Source: Lepas anatifera (lineage: Eukaryota; Arthropoda; Thecostraca; Lepadidae). Taken from it: DNA of 64,000 nucleotides. Made by a program: the position numbers and the translations under genes. Each line of letters opens with the position of its first letter. Within the stretch, counting starts at the first letter, position 1. Shown piece after piece: positions 1 through 12,574 of this stretch. The stretch lies in assembly GCA_034440635.1 (NCBI GenBank), contig JAOTON010000765.1:124001-188000 (forward strand), in the 5' to 3' direction. The notes beneath the pieces were generated by a model, which saw nothing but the letters and a program-made list of their open reading frames with translations, was not told the origin of the DNA and did no database searches.

Positions 1-159
1 GGCATTATCTGGAAACGGATTACGTGCCTATACTCTTCCCGGGTGCTTAGAAAGGTTACAGAATGCCCTAACTGACCAAAAAGGCACTTAATTGTCAAAC
101 AATAGCTTAAATCGCTAAATGCAGCCTAGTTCCATGTAGACTCAACGGCGTAGGGCACT

Positions 160-267
160 AAATTTTGAGCGGCACGGCCCAAAGAGGGTACACCACCTGG
201 CAATCAAAAGGGCACCCCGGGATCGATGGGGGCACGTGCCCCCTGTGCCCCCCTGGCTGCGCCCCTG
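160..267. repeat. hAT-like MITE fragment, right end
   Basis: The sequence ends at 267 in CTGGCTGCGCCCCTG, the reverse of the common hAT-type terminus CAGGGGCGCAGCCAG. A matching left terminus with similar interior (a 'caccacct...ggcaccccggga' block) occurs near 20671. The left boundary of this copy and any target duplication were not resolved. Confidence 0.35.
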
Positions 268-269
268 CG

Positions 270-660
270 GGGGCGAGGAAGGGGCAAGATCGCCCCCCCC
301 GGCTCCTCCTGAAATGGTCACGTCTCTTCTTCAAAGATTAATGGTGCCCCTGAAATGTCACTTCTCATCAGTGGCAGATCCAGTAAATCATTATAGTAAT
401 TCATGCTCAAGCCTTGCCCGCCATTGTGTGCAACGCATTATCTACAGGCAGTCTGACTGTACAAGGGGCTTGACCCCTCCAAGCCCCCCTTCTTGTATTC
501 ACCACTGCTTCCACCTCGGACGCCCCTCCCCTAGAATGCTAGTATCGGTGCTACCGCGATAGGATGTGCCCCAACTCGTTCCTGGTACGGATGGTGCCCC
601 ATCCCGATAATGTTTGCGGCTCTAACTACCACCCTATTCCAATTATGTATACCCCCTGAT
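270..660. repeat. Degraded copy of the ~245-bp 'GGCGCC' MITE family, interrupted
   Basis: Blocks reading 'gcccctgaaatgtcacttc' and 'atcggtgc..accg.gataggat' match the better-preserved copies at 42389-42635 and 59623-59866. This copy is split by a 139-bp insertion at 369-507 (termini CAGTGGCAGATCCAG and, reversed, CAGTGGTGAATACAAG). The flanking octamers cttctcat and cttccacc agree only partly. No coding potential is seen. Confidence 0.45.
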
Positions 661-793
661 TGGAAATCCTGGATCCACCTTTGTCACTTTTGACGTCCTC
701 ATAGGGTCTCTTATTTGCTCTACCCTCCTTGATGACGCCCCTTACTTGGGTTAAGCACTACAACTATTACCCTTCATAAGGTCAATAGCTTAA

Positions 794-2140
794 CCCTCGC
801 CCCACCGGGGGCATCGATGACCTCCCTAAGGTTTTTCCGGAATAACAGAAAAACAGCGGGCACAGCACCGCAGTTGAGGAGTCTTTCTCTCACCAAATCA
901 TTTTCCCATCATCCCTGAATTTTTTTACTCTGGGTCACACTAGGTCAGGTCACCAGGCGAGGTCAACCAAGGTCACTTCACTTCACCTTTTGAGCTCTAT
1001 CATAGCTACATTTCTAAGCCGATCCATTTGAAGCTTCGTGTAATTCATGAAACCTTCAGGGTCCTCAAAATGCATATCCGGGATTTTTTGATTTCGTGAC
1101 CTGAGGACAGGTCACGAGGTGAACTATTCCATCGAAAAAGCATGGGAAAAGCTGTCTTTTTATTTAAAAGCCACAAAAATTAATGTCAATGTTTATCTTG
1201 CTCAGAAAAGCGTTCTTGGACACCCCTTCACGGATCCCAGGGGCAATATTTTCCTTTTGACCTATCCGACGTTCTCACAAGTCACCAGGGGCAAAAACAG
1301 TATTTTGACGATAGCTTTTGACCTAATCAAGCTAGAGCGCTGAATCAAACGTCATCGTGTGTGTCTTGTTACTGGTTTTCATTTGATATACAACGCGGTC
1401 ACTTTCTTACCTTTCGAGACCTCAAGTCATATTAAGTCACGAGGTACCCTCTGGAGGTCAAACCTCTGGCGGGAGGCTATTATGTTTCACATAGCGGAGA
1501 AAGTCCTGGCATTTTCCTATCAAACTATTTCTGCTTGATCTCAATAGCTCTAATGGCGTGAGAGCTATGCTCAGGTTTCTTAAAGGGAGATACGCGAACA
1601 AATTTTATTGGCTAGATCAAAAGGTCACAAAAGTTGTTTCAGAAGTCCTATTCTCATTTTTGCGAATTCGGCCTGAAAATGCCTTAAAATTTCTCTCAAA
1701 GTCAAACTCAAAGTCCTACGGCAAGGTCACTTTCTGACTTTCGTTGCCTTAGGGTATATTAGGTCACGTGGTGACCTCTGGAGGTCAAACCACTGGCGGG
1801 AGTTCATTATATGCCACATAGCGGAAAAACCCTGTCATTTTTCTTTCGAATGTTTATTTTTTACCAAATCTCAAAAGCTCTAATGGCATGAGAGATATGC
1901 CAAGGTTTCTTTCGCATTTCATATTTTAGTAGAAATAGCCTATCTTGATCTAAGTTGACCTCTGGAGGTCAAACCATTGATCTAAGCGCTTAAACATGCG
2001 AATTAAAATATTACTGAATTCACACAAGCTATCTAATTCACTTTGCAGATTCGCACTCATCCCCATATTTTCGGAGTTAGAGGGGAAGCATCGATGCCCC
2101 GGTGGGGCGAAGTTGGCGCCGGACCCCGGTGGGGTGCGGG
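794..2140. mobile_element. TTAA-flanked MITE, family A copy 1 (piggyBac-like, AGGTCA-rich)
   Basis: The element is flanked on both sides by TTAA (790-793 and 2141-2144). Its termini are CCCTCGCCCCACCGGGGG and, reversed, a matching CCCGCACCCCACCGGGG block. A TTAA duplication with CCC-starting inverted repeats is the hallmark of piggyBac-type transposition. No transposase is encoded; short open frames here carry no recognisable domain. The interior is full of AGGTCA/TGACCT hexamers. Compared with copy 2 (15894-16916) it has about 320 bp more, including a segment at 1575-1735 similar to 43522-43700 and a second copy of the 'ggtcacgtggtgacctctggaggtcaaacc' neighbourhood. Confidence 0.75.
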
Positions 2141-2363
2141 TTAAAATATTCTTCTACTCCTGCTAAACGATTTAAATAAATTTTTCAGCAGAATGCGTGC
2201 CACTGGGGAATAAGCCAGTGACAAAAGTTGGACCTGAGGCATCCACTGCACTCGGTGCCCGTAAATCTTCTCAGCTTTCCACCTTTCCCAAATATCACTT
2301 TATAAACTTATCCCTCGCCTCCCAAAGGAAACGAGAAGCGGCAACTCACAATGTGACTCAGAG

Positions 2364-4755
2364 CATTGGCGGACGCGGGGAGGACGTTCCGGCCATTACT
2401 CCTCCCCCAAAGCGCTGGAAGGGGTGACAAACTATCTTTTGGCCCCCGAAAGGCCGGATAATTTTTTTAAAAGGTGCATCCACTATGGGTCTGTCGAGCA
2501 ATTAAATCTTAACACTATTTCCAACGGGCTCCCAGCTACCTCTATTTCCAACAGGAGCTTCCGCCTCCCTAAGATCTCGAAATCTACCCGCTCGATTTTA
2601 AAAACTTAAACTGCAATCGATTCCTCTCAGGCTAAACTCCTTTTTTTAATAAAATTTCAAAATTTTGAAAACTGAGGGAAGGGGGTTCAAAATATACATT
2701 TTGCCTTGTTTAGATTACCCGAAGGTCCTGTCTCTTAGGCTTGATTTTCACGAAACTAGTATGGATTGACAGGGAATTGCTTGGAAATGGTCAAATCCCT
2801 CACTTAGGCGAAATTCAAAATTCAAGGGCGGTTTTAGGGCCAGAAATGTGGGGGATTATATAAATTGTTTTCACATATTTTGGGCAGAAATGCTGTGAGA
2901 ATAAAATCCCTTTTTATTGCTCGTGTTGCTCGTGACTCATGATATTTGCTGGCCGTCACCACAAAGAGATCCGATAACTAACGATACATTTATATTACAT
3001 AAACAAGTAGATTAAGCAAAGATAAGGCTTGTTACGAAAAGGGAGAGACAAAGTTTCCTGCACCGTGATAGTAGTCGCTCACGCTACACATTTGCCAGAC
3101 CGTTTCTTCACCACTGCACTCCATCACTCGGCAGCCGGCAAGCGGAAGGCCGGCTGTTGCACCTGTGGACTTACATGGCGTGAAGAGCGGCGGCCCAGTG
3201 TTGATCACCTACAACAAACCGTGTTACCGATGTTCACCTCCAACCAGCAAGCCCCCACTGCCGGACCGAGCCTGGCTTTATACGCAACGATCGGCTTGAG
3301 CCAGGTACATAACCTTGTAAGCTAGGAAATGATGTTGTCCTGCGGCGTTAAAGGCGTGTAGAGGCGCGACGCATCTGGCAAAACCTTCCGCCTCGCCCGG
3401 ATCTGACGAAGGTCACCCGCCGCCGACGCCGCTGCCGCCGCCGCCGGCTAAATATCTTCACAATGCACACGCCAGGTACAGTGTAATATCTCTGATGTCG
3501 AGCAAAGTGCTAAAATATCGAAAATATGTCAGAAGTGGATTCAGGGAGGCTGAATAGTGTGGTAAGACACAAATTACCCTGCCTTTCAGGTATGACTATT
3601 TTTCAAATTACCCTGCCTTTATCTACCCCTGGCAGAACCGGGGAACACTCCTGGATCCGCCTATGGATGAATGGTGTCCATTTGGGGTTAAGACTAAAGG
3701 CAAATATCTACGATGCTTTGCCTCATTCAATGCAGACACGACACTAAAATACGCTTGAAAGATAGCGAATCCCCTAATTACGGTACCTGAGCGCGCATAT
3801 GATATCCTATTATCATATAATACATGGATGAGGTCAATATATCCTTATTCTTACCCCTCCCGTCCATTCCGTAGGCACTTTATATTCACTTTGGAAGAGT
3901 TCGAATGGATAACATTGTAGACAACCCATTTTGAGCTCCTGGAACCGTCTATGGCCAAAAATATACCAAAATACACATCAACTGTCATTCCAAATCTCAT
4001 TTGGTCCTAGAACTAAATGCATAGTTGCAATGCTTTGTCCCATTCAATGCACACACAACACTAAAACGAGCTTGAGTGCGAGTGAACTCCCCTAATTACG
4101 GTACCTGAGCACGCCTATGGCTTCTTATAATCATTAAATACACATATGTGATCAAAGCATGGTTATGTTTACGCCTCCCGAAGATTCTGTACGCAATCTA
4201 TTTACTTTGGAAGAGTTTGGATGGATAACATTGTAAACCCCGCATTTTGAGCTTCTGGAACCGCCTATGGCCAAAATTATATCAAAATATACATCAACTG
4301 TCCTCCTATATCTCAGTAATAACATTCAAACATTACAACTGCTGCCAATTCGCAACGGACAGCTTTATTGTAGGACAAACGAAGCGCAGGCGACAATGCT
4401 CGGCTTCGGGATAAGCCCCCAGATTAGCGAGCCATAGCGCCGCCTCAGGCACATATATATTTTCAAAAATGTCAGGGAATATGTGCTACTTAGTTGTAAG
4501 AAAAGTCACCAAATTTCAAGAGCCTATCTCAAACCGTTGCAGAGATACTATGGAAAAACCTGAGAGGTGGGCAGAATCTGCTCCCAGCTGGAAATAGAGT
4601 AAAAATAAATCCCCCAGGGTAGCGATCATGCATTCGAGAGGTAGCTTATATTAGGTCTGTTCAGCACCCAAATCGCACGTCCCAATCCCCCTTCCCCAAG
4701 AGGAGAGATAGACATGGGTTTTGCCCCCCAAAACTCGGATCTGCGTCCGCCCCTG
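2364..4755. mobile_element. hAT-type non-autonomous element, 2.39 kb
   Basis: A perfect 8-bp target duplication, actcagag, lies at 2356-2363 and 4756-4763. The termini are CATTGGCGGACGCGG on the left and, reversed, CAGGGGCGGACGCAG on the right. The terminal ~100 bp of the right end matches the left end of the 296-bp element at 17012-17307, so the two are one family. The 8-bp duplication and CAG-type termini place it in the hAT superfamily. The interior shows no transposase. An open frame of 98 codons at 3029-3325 has no recognisable domain and was not called. Confidence 0.8.
3690..4320. repeat. Two-copy tandem repeat (~315 bp) inside the 2364-4755 element
   Basis: The block 'cccctaattacggtacctgag' occurs near 3770 and 4090. 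'ttggaagagtt..gatggataacattgta' occurs near 3890 and 4210, and 'catcaactgtc' near 3978 and 4292. The units are about 315 bp and clearly diverged. Confidence 0.7.
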
Positions 4756-5005
4756 ACTCAGAGCACCCTTATAGGTACCTGGTTAAGAACTGCGCTCTCT
4801 GGCTCAGGTACATCATCCCAACAAAGCCTAACGAATAGAGGTGGGACTTTCTAGGCCCGGGGGCCCGGGGCAAAAGCCCGGCCCAGGCCCGCGGGCTTTG
4901 ACCGGGCCTGAAGGCCTGATTTAAGCCAATGCAGTGACGTATCCAAGGGGGGGCCCAGGGGGCCCGGGCCCCCCCTTAGCTCCCAAGCGCCCCAGTAGAG
5001 CTTAG

Positions 5006-5038
5006 CTCATATCGGGCGCCGAAGGCGCCCGATATGAG
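5006..5038. other. Perfect 15-bp hairpin with GAA loop
   Basis: Arms 5006-5020 and 5024-5038 are exactly complementary (CTCATATCGGGCGCC / GGCGCCCGATATGAG) with the 3-nt loop GAA. It sits just inside the left end of the large hAT-type element. A smaller hairpin with the same GAA loop is at 13736-13750. Confidence 0.9.
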
Positions 5039-5099
5039 TGGCGCGCCTGTACCCATCTCGTGCGCCAAGGTGGTAGATACCACTTATTCCACTTGAATT

Positions 5100-8000
5100 A
5101 ACACATACTCCTTAAAACCATGGCAAAGCGCCCCTGCCCAAACATTAGACGCCTTTACTGGTCTTTTGCGCCCCAGTAAAATGTTGCAGATGAAATTTAG
5201 AAAGCTAACAAAAGCGCCCCGGCAAAGAAAAGGCGCCACTAGATAGCAAGATTGCGCCATGGGGAACTAATACACTCCTGAGTAGCCTAGGCGCCCCCTG
5301 GATGAAGCGCCCCCAGGTAGCCTAGACGCCCCCTGGATGAAGCGCCCTACGGATATCATATGCGCCCTTGGCTAGGAAAGGCGCCCCTGGGCAGCAAAGG
5401 CAAATCTTGGTAGCATATGTACCCCGGACAGCATAAGCGCCCCTGAGATAGAAGTAGGCGCTTTAGGAAAATGAAATGCTCACCTTGGGCAGAAAAAGGC
5501 GCCCTTTAACAGCCTAAGCGCCCAGTGGAAAAAGCGCCCTACGGATGTCATATGCACCCTTCGATAGCAAAGGCGCCCCTGGACAGCAAAGACAACCCTG
5601 GATAACACAAGTGCTGTGCACGGCAAAGGCGCCCCTGGGTAGCAAAGGCGCCCCTAGGAAGGCACCCCTTCGATAGAAACCCGCCTTTGGATAGCCTAGG
5701 CGCCCCCTGGATGAAGCGCCCTACGGATATCACATGCGCCCTGTTCTAGGAAAGGCGCCCCTGGGCAGCAAAGGCAAATCTTGGTAACATATGTACCCCG
5801 TACAGCATAAGCGCCCCTTAGATAGAAGTAGGTGCTTTAGGAAAATAAAATGCTCACCTTGAGCAGAAAAAGGCGCCCTTTGATAGCCTAGGCGCCCAAT
5901 GGAAAAAGCGCCCTATGGATGTCATATGCACCCTTGGATAGCAAAGGCGCCCCTGGACAGCAAAGACAACCCTGGATAACACAAGTGCTGTGGACAGCAA
6001 AGGCGCCCCTGGGTAGCAAGGGCGCCCCTAGGAAGGCACCCCTTCGATAGAAAAGCCGCCTTTGGACAGCCTAGGCGCCCCCTGGATAAACTAGGAGCCC
6101 GAGAAGGAAAACGAGCGCCCCACTGGGAAATACAGGCTCCCTCTGTATAACATAGATGCCCCTTATCCACCTTCAGCTGCCCTGGATTGGAGCAGCGCCC
6201 CCAAGAGCAAAGGCGCCCTTGGACAAAAAGCCGCCTCCTGGTATCAAAGGCGCTCCTAGATAACATATGCGCCCCTTAGATAGAAATAGGTGCTCCAGGA
6301 AAGCAAAATGCGCCCCTTGGTTAAGAAAGGTGCCCTTGGATAGCAAAGGCGTCCCTGGGCAGCAAAGGCAAATCTGGGAAACATAGGTGTCCTGGACAGA
6401 ATAGGAGACCCTTAGATAGAAATAGGCACTTCAGGAAAATAAATGCAACCCTTGGATAGAAAAAGTGCCCTTTGATAGTCCAGGCACCCACTGGATAAAG
6501 CGCCCACGGATATCATATGCACTTTTGGAGGCGCCACTGGACAGCAAAGACAACCCTGGACACAAGTGCTTTGGACAGCAAAGGTGCCCCTAGGAAGGCA
6601 CCCCTCCGATAGTAAAGGCGCCTTTGGATAGCCTAGGCGCTCTCTAGATAAACTAGGTGCTTGAGAAGGAAAATGAGCGCCCCATTGAAAAGTACAGGCT
6701 CCCTCTGTATAACATAGATGTCCCTTATCCATCTTCAGCTACCCTGGATTGGAGCAGCGTCCCTCAAGAGCAAAGGCGCCGCTGGACAAAAAGGCGTCTC
6801 CGTATATCAAGGGCACTCCTAGATAATATATGCACCCCTTACATAGAAATAGGCACTTCAGGGAAGTGAAAGGCGGCCTTTGGTTAGGACGGCCCCCTTG
6901 GACAGCCTAGGCGCCCTCTGCATAAGGCGCCCTACATATATCATATGTGCCCTTGGATAGCAAAGGCGCCCCTGGACAGCAAAAATAACCCTTCTTGAAA
7001 TAGATGATCTGGACAGCATAGGCGGTCATGGATAAACTAGGCGCCTGAGAAAGAAAACAAGCGCCTCACCTGAGAGTACAGGCGCCCCCAGGATATCATA
7101 GGTGTCCCTTTCCATCTTCAGCTTCCCTATTGTCTATGGTTTGGCACACCTGTCCGACAGTCGCGCGCTCTGTTACAGGGCTCGAGCGCTCAATTTGAGC
7201 ATGGACTGCCTTAAACCACATTTCGTTAACCTATAACTGAAGGCTTAGTGCTCCATCGCTGCAACCGGGTGTCTTTTTCAGTATGTGCGCCCCACTTCCG
7301 AGAACGCTGCCCTCACCAACCAGCAGTCCTCCCCGCTAAGCAGATGAGCGCTTCTTTCTGATAACTAGTCACTTTATTTCAGTGTTCGAGCGCCTTATTT
7401 CAGAATTTTTATTCTCCATCTATTTTGGGCTCCTCCTGGATTGCAGAGGCGCCCCCTCAAGTGCAAAGGCGCACCTGGATAGAAAAGTGCGCCCCATGTT
7501 TGCAAAGGCGCTCCAAGACAGCATATGCGCCGCTTAGATGGAAATAGGCACTCCATTAAAGTAAAATGTTCCCTTTGGGTAGCAAAGGCGCCCCTTAACA
7601 GCGAAGGCAGCCCCAGATAACAAAGGTTCTCTGGACAGCATAGGTGCCCTTTAATAAACTGGTGCCGAAAGAGAAAAATAGCGCCTCACCGGAGACAAAA
7701 AACACCCAGGATAACGTAGGGGCATGTATTTCAATCATGTCTGTGATTGAAAAATACATCTAGACAGCATATGCGCCCCTGGATAGAAAGACACCCCTGG
7801 GCAGTAACGGCGCCCCTGGAAAGCAATAGTGCGCCCCTGTGGAGAAAAAAACCGCCTCCTGAATAACCTAGGCACCGCCCCGAAATATCAGATGCCCGTG
7901 GATAGAGCAGACTGCCTTGAATAAAACAGCGGCCCTGGATAGTAAAGGCGCCCTTTGATAGCATAAGCGTTCCTTAGCAACAATATGGGCGCTACATGAG

Positions 8001-8600
8001 CTCAAGGTTCACGCGCACCTAAGCCCAATAATAGAGCAATCAATCGATGCCAAAGCATTCCTTAAAGCGCGGGCGCCAAACTTCCTGAGAAGTAAAGGCG
8101 CCTCTGGCTAGCAAAGGCGACCCTCGACAGTGGTGTAGGTATTCCTGAATAACAGCAGCGTCCCTTGATAAGAATAGCCCCAAGATGGCACAGGTACCCT
8201 GCTGATAGGAAAAGCGCCCCTGAATATCAGAGGCACCCTCTGAATGAGGTGCCCATGGAGAGCATAAGGGCGCCCTATGTATAGCAAATTGCCGCCCCCT
8301 GGATAGCCTAAGCGCTCCTTGCATAGGGTAGGCGCCACTGGGTGGTATAGGTTACCTTGAATAAAAATACGCCCCTAAATACCAAGGTGAACTTGGATAA
8401 GAAAAAGCTCCCCTTGGCCACTGGGTATCAAAGGCACCCCCGGAACAGCAAAGATGCCCCTGGATAGCTAGGTTGCGTCCATTGGGGAGCGAAGGCGCCC
8501 CTGGGTGGCACAGGTGCCTCATCGAAGCAAAGGCCCCTCCAGAGAGCGTAAGTGTCCCTGATGAGCACAGGTACTCCGGGACAGCCCCTAAATGACGTTG
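5100..8600. repeat. GC-rich minisatellite, ~20-23 bp units with higher-order duplication
   Basis: Units resemble 'ggatagcaaaggcgcccct', alternating with 'ggacagcaaa' and 'gcctaggcgccccctgg' variants. Longer blocks recur: 5341-5530 resembles 5710-5910 (shift about 370 bp), 5580-5710 resembles 5950-6090, and 6050-6300 resembles 6590-6850 (shift about 540 bp). A less repetitive interval lies at about 7130-7430. The apparent reading frames here are products of the repeat. Confidence 0.85.
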
Positions 8601-8639
8601 CATAATGTTACGACACCTATTATGACGCATGCAATTACA

Positions 8640-9700
8640 TCAAAGTAAAGGTTATTCAGTGTTTAGATCCAGGTTACAGGTCAATTTTAAAGGTCACTGG
8701 CCTTGATGATCAATGCTTGATCAAAGGTCATTGGTAAGCTTGGGCACAGCGCTAGTTATAGCGTAAATTAGGCCTAATTTGTTGGGTTGTGCCGTAATAG
8801 GTCAATGACCTTGAAGGACCTTGACCTCAAAAATTGCAGACATTGTTTAGAGCCTTCCCTTTTGGCCTCAGTCCTGTTCTAGAGTATTCACGCCCCGTTC
8901 CGGCCCTGTTGGGGGGGGTGCTTGAACACCCCCTCGAGGTCTCCCAGTGGCACGAAAAAACGTCGGCGCGAAGCGACACAGTACTTGTCACCCCTTATCA
9001 TTGATCAATTCCGCTACTTTCCCTCAAAATTCAAGGTTGTGTCATCTCAGGTCAGGTCACCAGCGCAGTTCAAGTGACCTCACCCCAAAAATGTTTAAGG
9101 TGGCGTAAGTAAGAAAAGGGTGAACCTATCGAATTCAAGCTTGTACCATATAATGGGCCCAAAAAGTACTAATAGATTTATCCCGGGATTTTTCCCATCG
9201 ATGACCTAGGGACAGGTAGGAATCCTGACCTCTCCATTGAAAATGCGTGGGGTAAAACGGAAATTTGCCGAAAAATTGTTCTATGTCTGCAGACGCCGCT
9301 TGGAATACCTTCGGATTCCCCAAATCATAGTATCCTCGGCCTCTTTATCGGTTTATGTTGCAAGTTTAGACATATTACCTCTGAGAGTTCATCTGGGGCT
9401 TCCTAAGCAGGTTTTAAGACTTGGGTCAATTGCTTTGCAGGAAATATTGATAAAACCCGTATTTTGATACCATTTTTATTGCTATTGTGACTTGATTCAT
9501 ATGCATACTGACTATGCTAGGCTAGATGGTGACCTTGACCTACCCATAGGTCAGGTCATTTTTATGTTTTGACCTAGTATAGTCATATTATGCATTATTT
9601 GATGATTCGCCGTAACGAGAGGAAGCGAAGTGTGCCTAAAAATGATTCTAGCTCAACTCTGGCAGATGCTAGAGTATATAGACAGAGACATGTTGTAAGC
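8640..9700. repeat. AGGTCA-rich block related to the TTAA MITE families
   Basis: Many AGGTCA/TGACCT hexamers occur (for example near 8690, 8740, 8805, 9050 and 9530). The block 'ccagtggcacgaaaaaacgtcggcgcgaag' parallels the start of family A. I could not find TTAA ends, so this is probably a truncated copy inside the large hAT-type element. Confidence 0.45.
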
Positions 9701-9719
9701 TTTGTCTCGGGGGAGGGAC

Positions 9720-10440
9720 CCCAGCGCTGATCCCTGGAAAAATCCGCAATGGCCCCCAGGGGCCCTCAGGGAGTCAGGAAATCTGGTGTGGGTGGAATCC
9801 GGGAGGAGGGATTTTGGGTCTCTAAAATCAGCTGAGGGGCCCGTGCCAGTTAAGGGGACCTAGATAAGGGCGCCCGACGAGCTCATTTGACCTCAGTGCC
9901 AACACAGGATTCTCAAGACCAGCGTGGGGTGCCTACCTATCTAAACGGTTTCTAAATAGGCTCAGGGACCCAAAACTAACCCAGGGGTTCAGTTTTCAAC
10001 TCATGGGGCCCAGGCACTCTGAGGGGAACCTGCAGAAGCTCAGAAGGCCCATAAATTTAATAGGGCTAGACTAGCTGGGTGGCTCGCCGAACTAGTGTCC
10101 AGATACGCACAGCGGGCCCCAAACAAGCTGAAGGGATCTATATCAGTTAAACGAAAACGATACCAGCCCAGGGGACAATGACCAGCTTAAGGGACACTAA
10201 TCCAGCTTGGGGCTCAGAGCTCAGAGCTCCAGTTTTTAGCTCAGAGGGCCCGGGACCTGTTGATGGGGCCCTATATCAATAAAAGGGCCCCGAAAAGCTT
10301 AATAGGCTTCAGCGGCGACATATAGGTTTCAAGTTCAGTGTGAGAGCCTAGTTAACTAAAGCGGTCCTAGATCAGCTGAGGGGACTCGATATAAACTCAG
10401 GGAAGTCACCAAAAACTCAGGGGCCCAGGCCCGCAGAGGT
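9720..10440. repeat. GC-rich minisatellite, 'agctcaggggccc' type
   Basis: Short, diverged units carry 'cagctgagggg' and 'ctcaggggccc'. Similar units fill 21520-21925 and 52620-53540, each within a different hAT-type element. Confidence 0.65.
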
Positions 10441-10780
10441 TCTGCGGCCTATGAGGCTCAGGTTAGCGTCAATCGGGTATTTCAGTATGGAGCCGTTAGC
10501 CAGGACAACTGTGATAAGTGGAGGTGGTGGATACTACGCCCCAGTTTTTGCCATGACCGAAGATAAATGTATTATTTGCTCATCGTGCTTCAGTGAGCGT
10601 CAGCGGGTGCTTTCAGCATTTTCTACCAAGGTACCAGTCGTTAGCTGGCCCGAAATATGCTTGATGGTAAACGCGAAGATGTCTTCACTAAGAGGAAGCC
10701 TTCATGAAAATAAGCATTTACAAATCCTTTTTAAACGCGTTTTTCATTGACACTGGCCGCCTTTTGGGTGGTAAATTGGC

Positions 10781-11304
10781 CAGTGGCGGATCCAGGGGGG
10801 GCAAAAATGGCATTCCCCAAACGGAAAAGCTCGGGACAAAACTATGTTTTCGCCCCCAAAGCGATCGACCTCCTTTTTCCCCTACTCCTTTTTAGTTTAT
10901 AAGCAAGATTTTGGTGTTTCAACTCTCAACTTCAAACAGAACATAATTTGATAAGATGTTCCCTGGCCTGTCCCCTCGAATCCGGAAATGTAAAAAACAC
11001 TGAAGATTATATATTCGGGCACAACCCTTCATCAGAATCATGGAGTAAATATCAATAATTCTCAGTTATAGTATAGGGGCTTAGGGGGCGCACCAGCCTG
11101 GTAAGGCCATATAGCAGTTATAGTATAGCCAGCCTTGGATAGGAAGAAGTATCTCGAGCCCTTTTTTTGGGTTTTCGTCTGAAATACCCCAAAATTCTTC
11201 CGGCAAGTGATATTGGTGGCGTAGCTTTTGACTGCGTGACGTTTTTTTTTTGCTTTTCGACAGTGGTTTGTCCCTTCCAAACCGACCGGCTAGATTCGCG
11301 ACTG
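10781..11304. mobile_element. hAT MITE, 524 bp, nested in the 6.46-kb element
   Basis: A perfect 8-bp target duplication, aaattggc, lies at 10773-10780 and 11305-11312. The left terminus is CAGTGGCGGATCCAGG and the right end is GCTAGATTCGCGACTG. It is the same family, in opposite orientation, as the 388-bp copy at 23778-24165; this copy has about 136 bp of extra interior. Confidence 0.85.
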
Positions 11305-11401
11305 AAATTGGCGCCCCTCAGGTTCGGCGCCCCCCAGGTTCGGCGCCCTCCGAGCCTGGGCCCCCCCTTAACGAAATCCTAGATCCGTCACTGAGCCAAT
11401 G

Positions 11402-12566
11402 TCGGGCTGATAACGGGCTTCACCCAGGCTCATTCCGGGCTTCAACTAAACTGGGACTTCAAGTCAATTTTCTGTAAGTTAAATAAGCCTTTTTCAGTAC
11501 AGACCTAGTTTTTTCCACTGAAACATAATCTTATTCATGCACCAGCAGCTTTTGAAAATGCATTTACAATTAATTTTGAGACTTTTAGACATACATCAGG
11601 AATGTCAAAGCATGAAGCTCTAGCTTTCTATCTGTTACTCATGCCAGGGTCAAAAGCAAGTTACTTAAACCTGAATTAATATTTAAAATCAAATATTGAA
11701 TAATGCCTACAGTTGCACACATCCATGCCGTACTGTCATCTTATGAATATCCTAATTACTTTAAAAATTTTTAAGTCATATATGGGTGAACAAAATATAA
11801 ATTCTGATAGCATATTTGTTACTTCCATATTGTCAGTATACCATTTCAAAGCAAGTCATTTAACCAATTTGCTGCTAACATATTAATATTAACACCTAGC
11901 TCTAGCTAGAAAATTCTTTCGAGAAGCTTTCTGCTCCAGGTAAAAAGAAAATGTTATCTATGGAGCCATTCCCATGTCCTCTACGAAAAATGGTAAAGTA
12001 AATATGTCAGGTACAAACTATCTAGTGGGAGCCCATAATTGTCAAATTGGCCTGGTAACTCTAGCTGCAAGAACAAATGTTGATAAGTTTGACCCTTCCA
12101 CAGCTTCATCTTGCTCTTTCATTGCCCAAAAGATGCAAAATCCACTCAGAAAGGGCTAGTATAAGCAAGGAAATAGCCACAAAGAAAACATATTTTTGAC
12201 CGAAGTACTTCAAAACATATAAATTAGTCAGTTGTGGGGAGAAACTGGGGAGAGCAGTCAGCCTTAGAAGGAAACTTTGAAATTACACCAAAACATGAAT
12301 ATATTTGACAGTATAGGGGTGTTCACGGCGCATGTGTAGCGCACTGCGTGGGGCATAAACTTCGCCGTCGAAGGGGTAAAACCGGGGCGGAGCTTGGGGC
12401 AAGACTCGGGCAATGATTGGAGGGCTTTGCCCCTGTTTGGAAAGCTGGCCACCAGAGCGGAACGAGTCCAGTGGCGCACTCAGCAGCACAAGGAACGGTA
12501 TACTGTTGCATACATAAACGGTTTACCGTTGCACAAGGAACGGTATACCGTTGCTGTCCCTGGAAG
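11402..12566. other. AT-rich interval without a recognisable gene
   Basis: No domain, splice pattern or repeat family was recognised. A 61-codon open frame at 11974-12159 has no homology that I can see. 11402-11460 ('tcgggctgataacgggcttc') may be the severed second half of the GC-rich repeat that ends at 4923. Confidence 0.5.
12494..12552. repeat. Palindromic 'aacggtataccgtt' motif repeats
   Basis: 12539-12552 is a perfect 14-bp palindrome (AACGGTATACCGTT). Near copies lie at 12494-12507 and about 12517-12530, each followed by 'gca'. It adjoins the insertion that starts at 12575. Confidence 0.7.
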
Positions 12567-12574
12567 TATACATC

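Larger units (their letters stand above)
4932..11393. mobile_element. Large satellite-carrying hAT-type element, 6.46 kb
   Basis: A perfect 8-bp target duplication, agccaatg, lies at 4924-4931 and 11394-11401. The left terminus CAGTGACGTATCC and the reversed right terminus CAGTGACGGATCTAGG are both followed by 'aaggggggg ccc'. The body is almost entirely repetitive: a 15-bp hairpin near the left end, about 3.6 kb of 'aaggcgcccctgg' minisatellite, an AGGTCA-rich block, a second minisatellite, and a nested MITE (10781-11304). No transposase gene is visible, so it would need enzyme supplied in trans. The length is unusual for a non-autonomous hAT. Confidence 0.8.

Noticed and set aside
5548..8630. 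Several minus-strand frames of 60-114 codons with Gly/Leu/Cys-rich repeats
   Set aside because: Translations of the 'aaggcgcccctgg' minisatellite.
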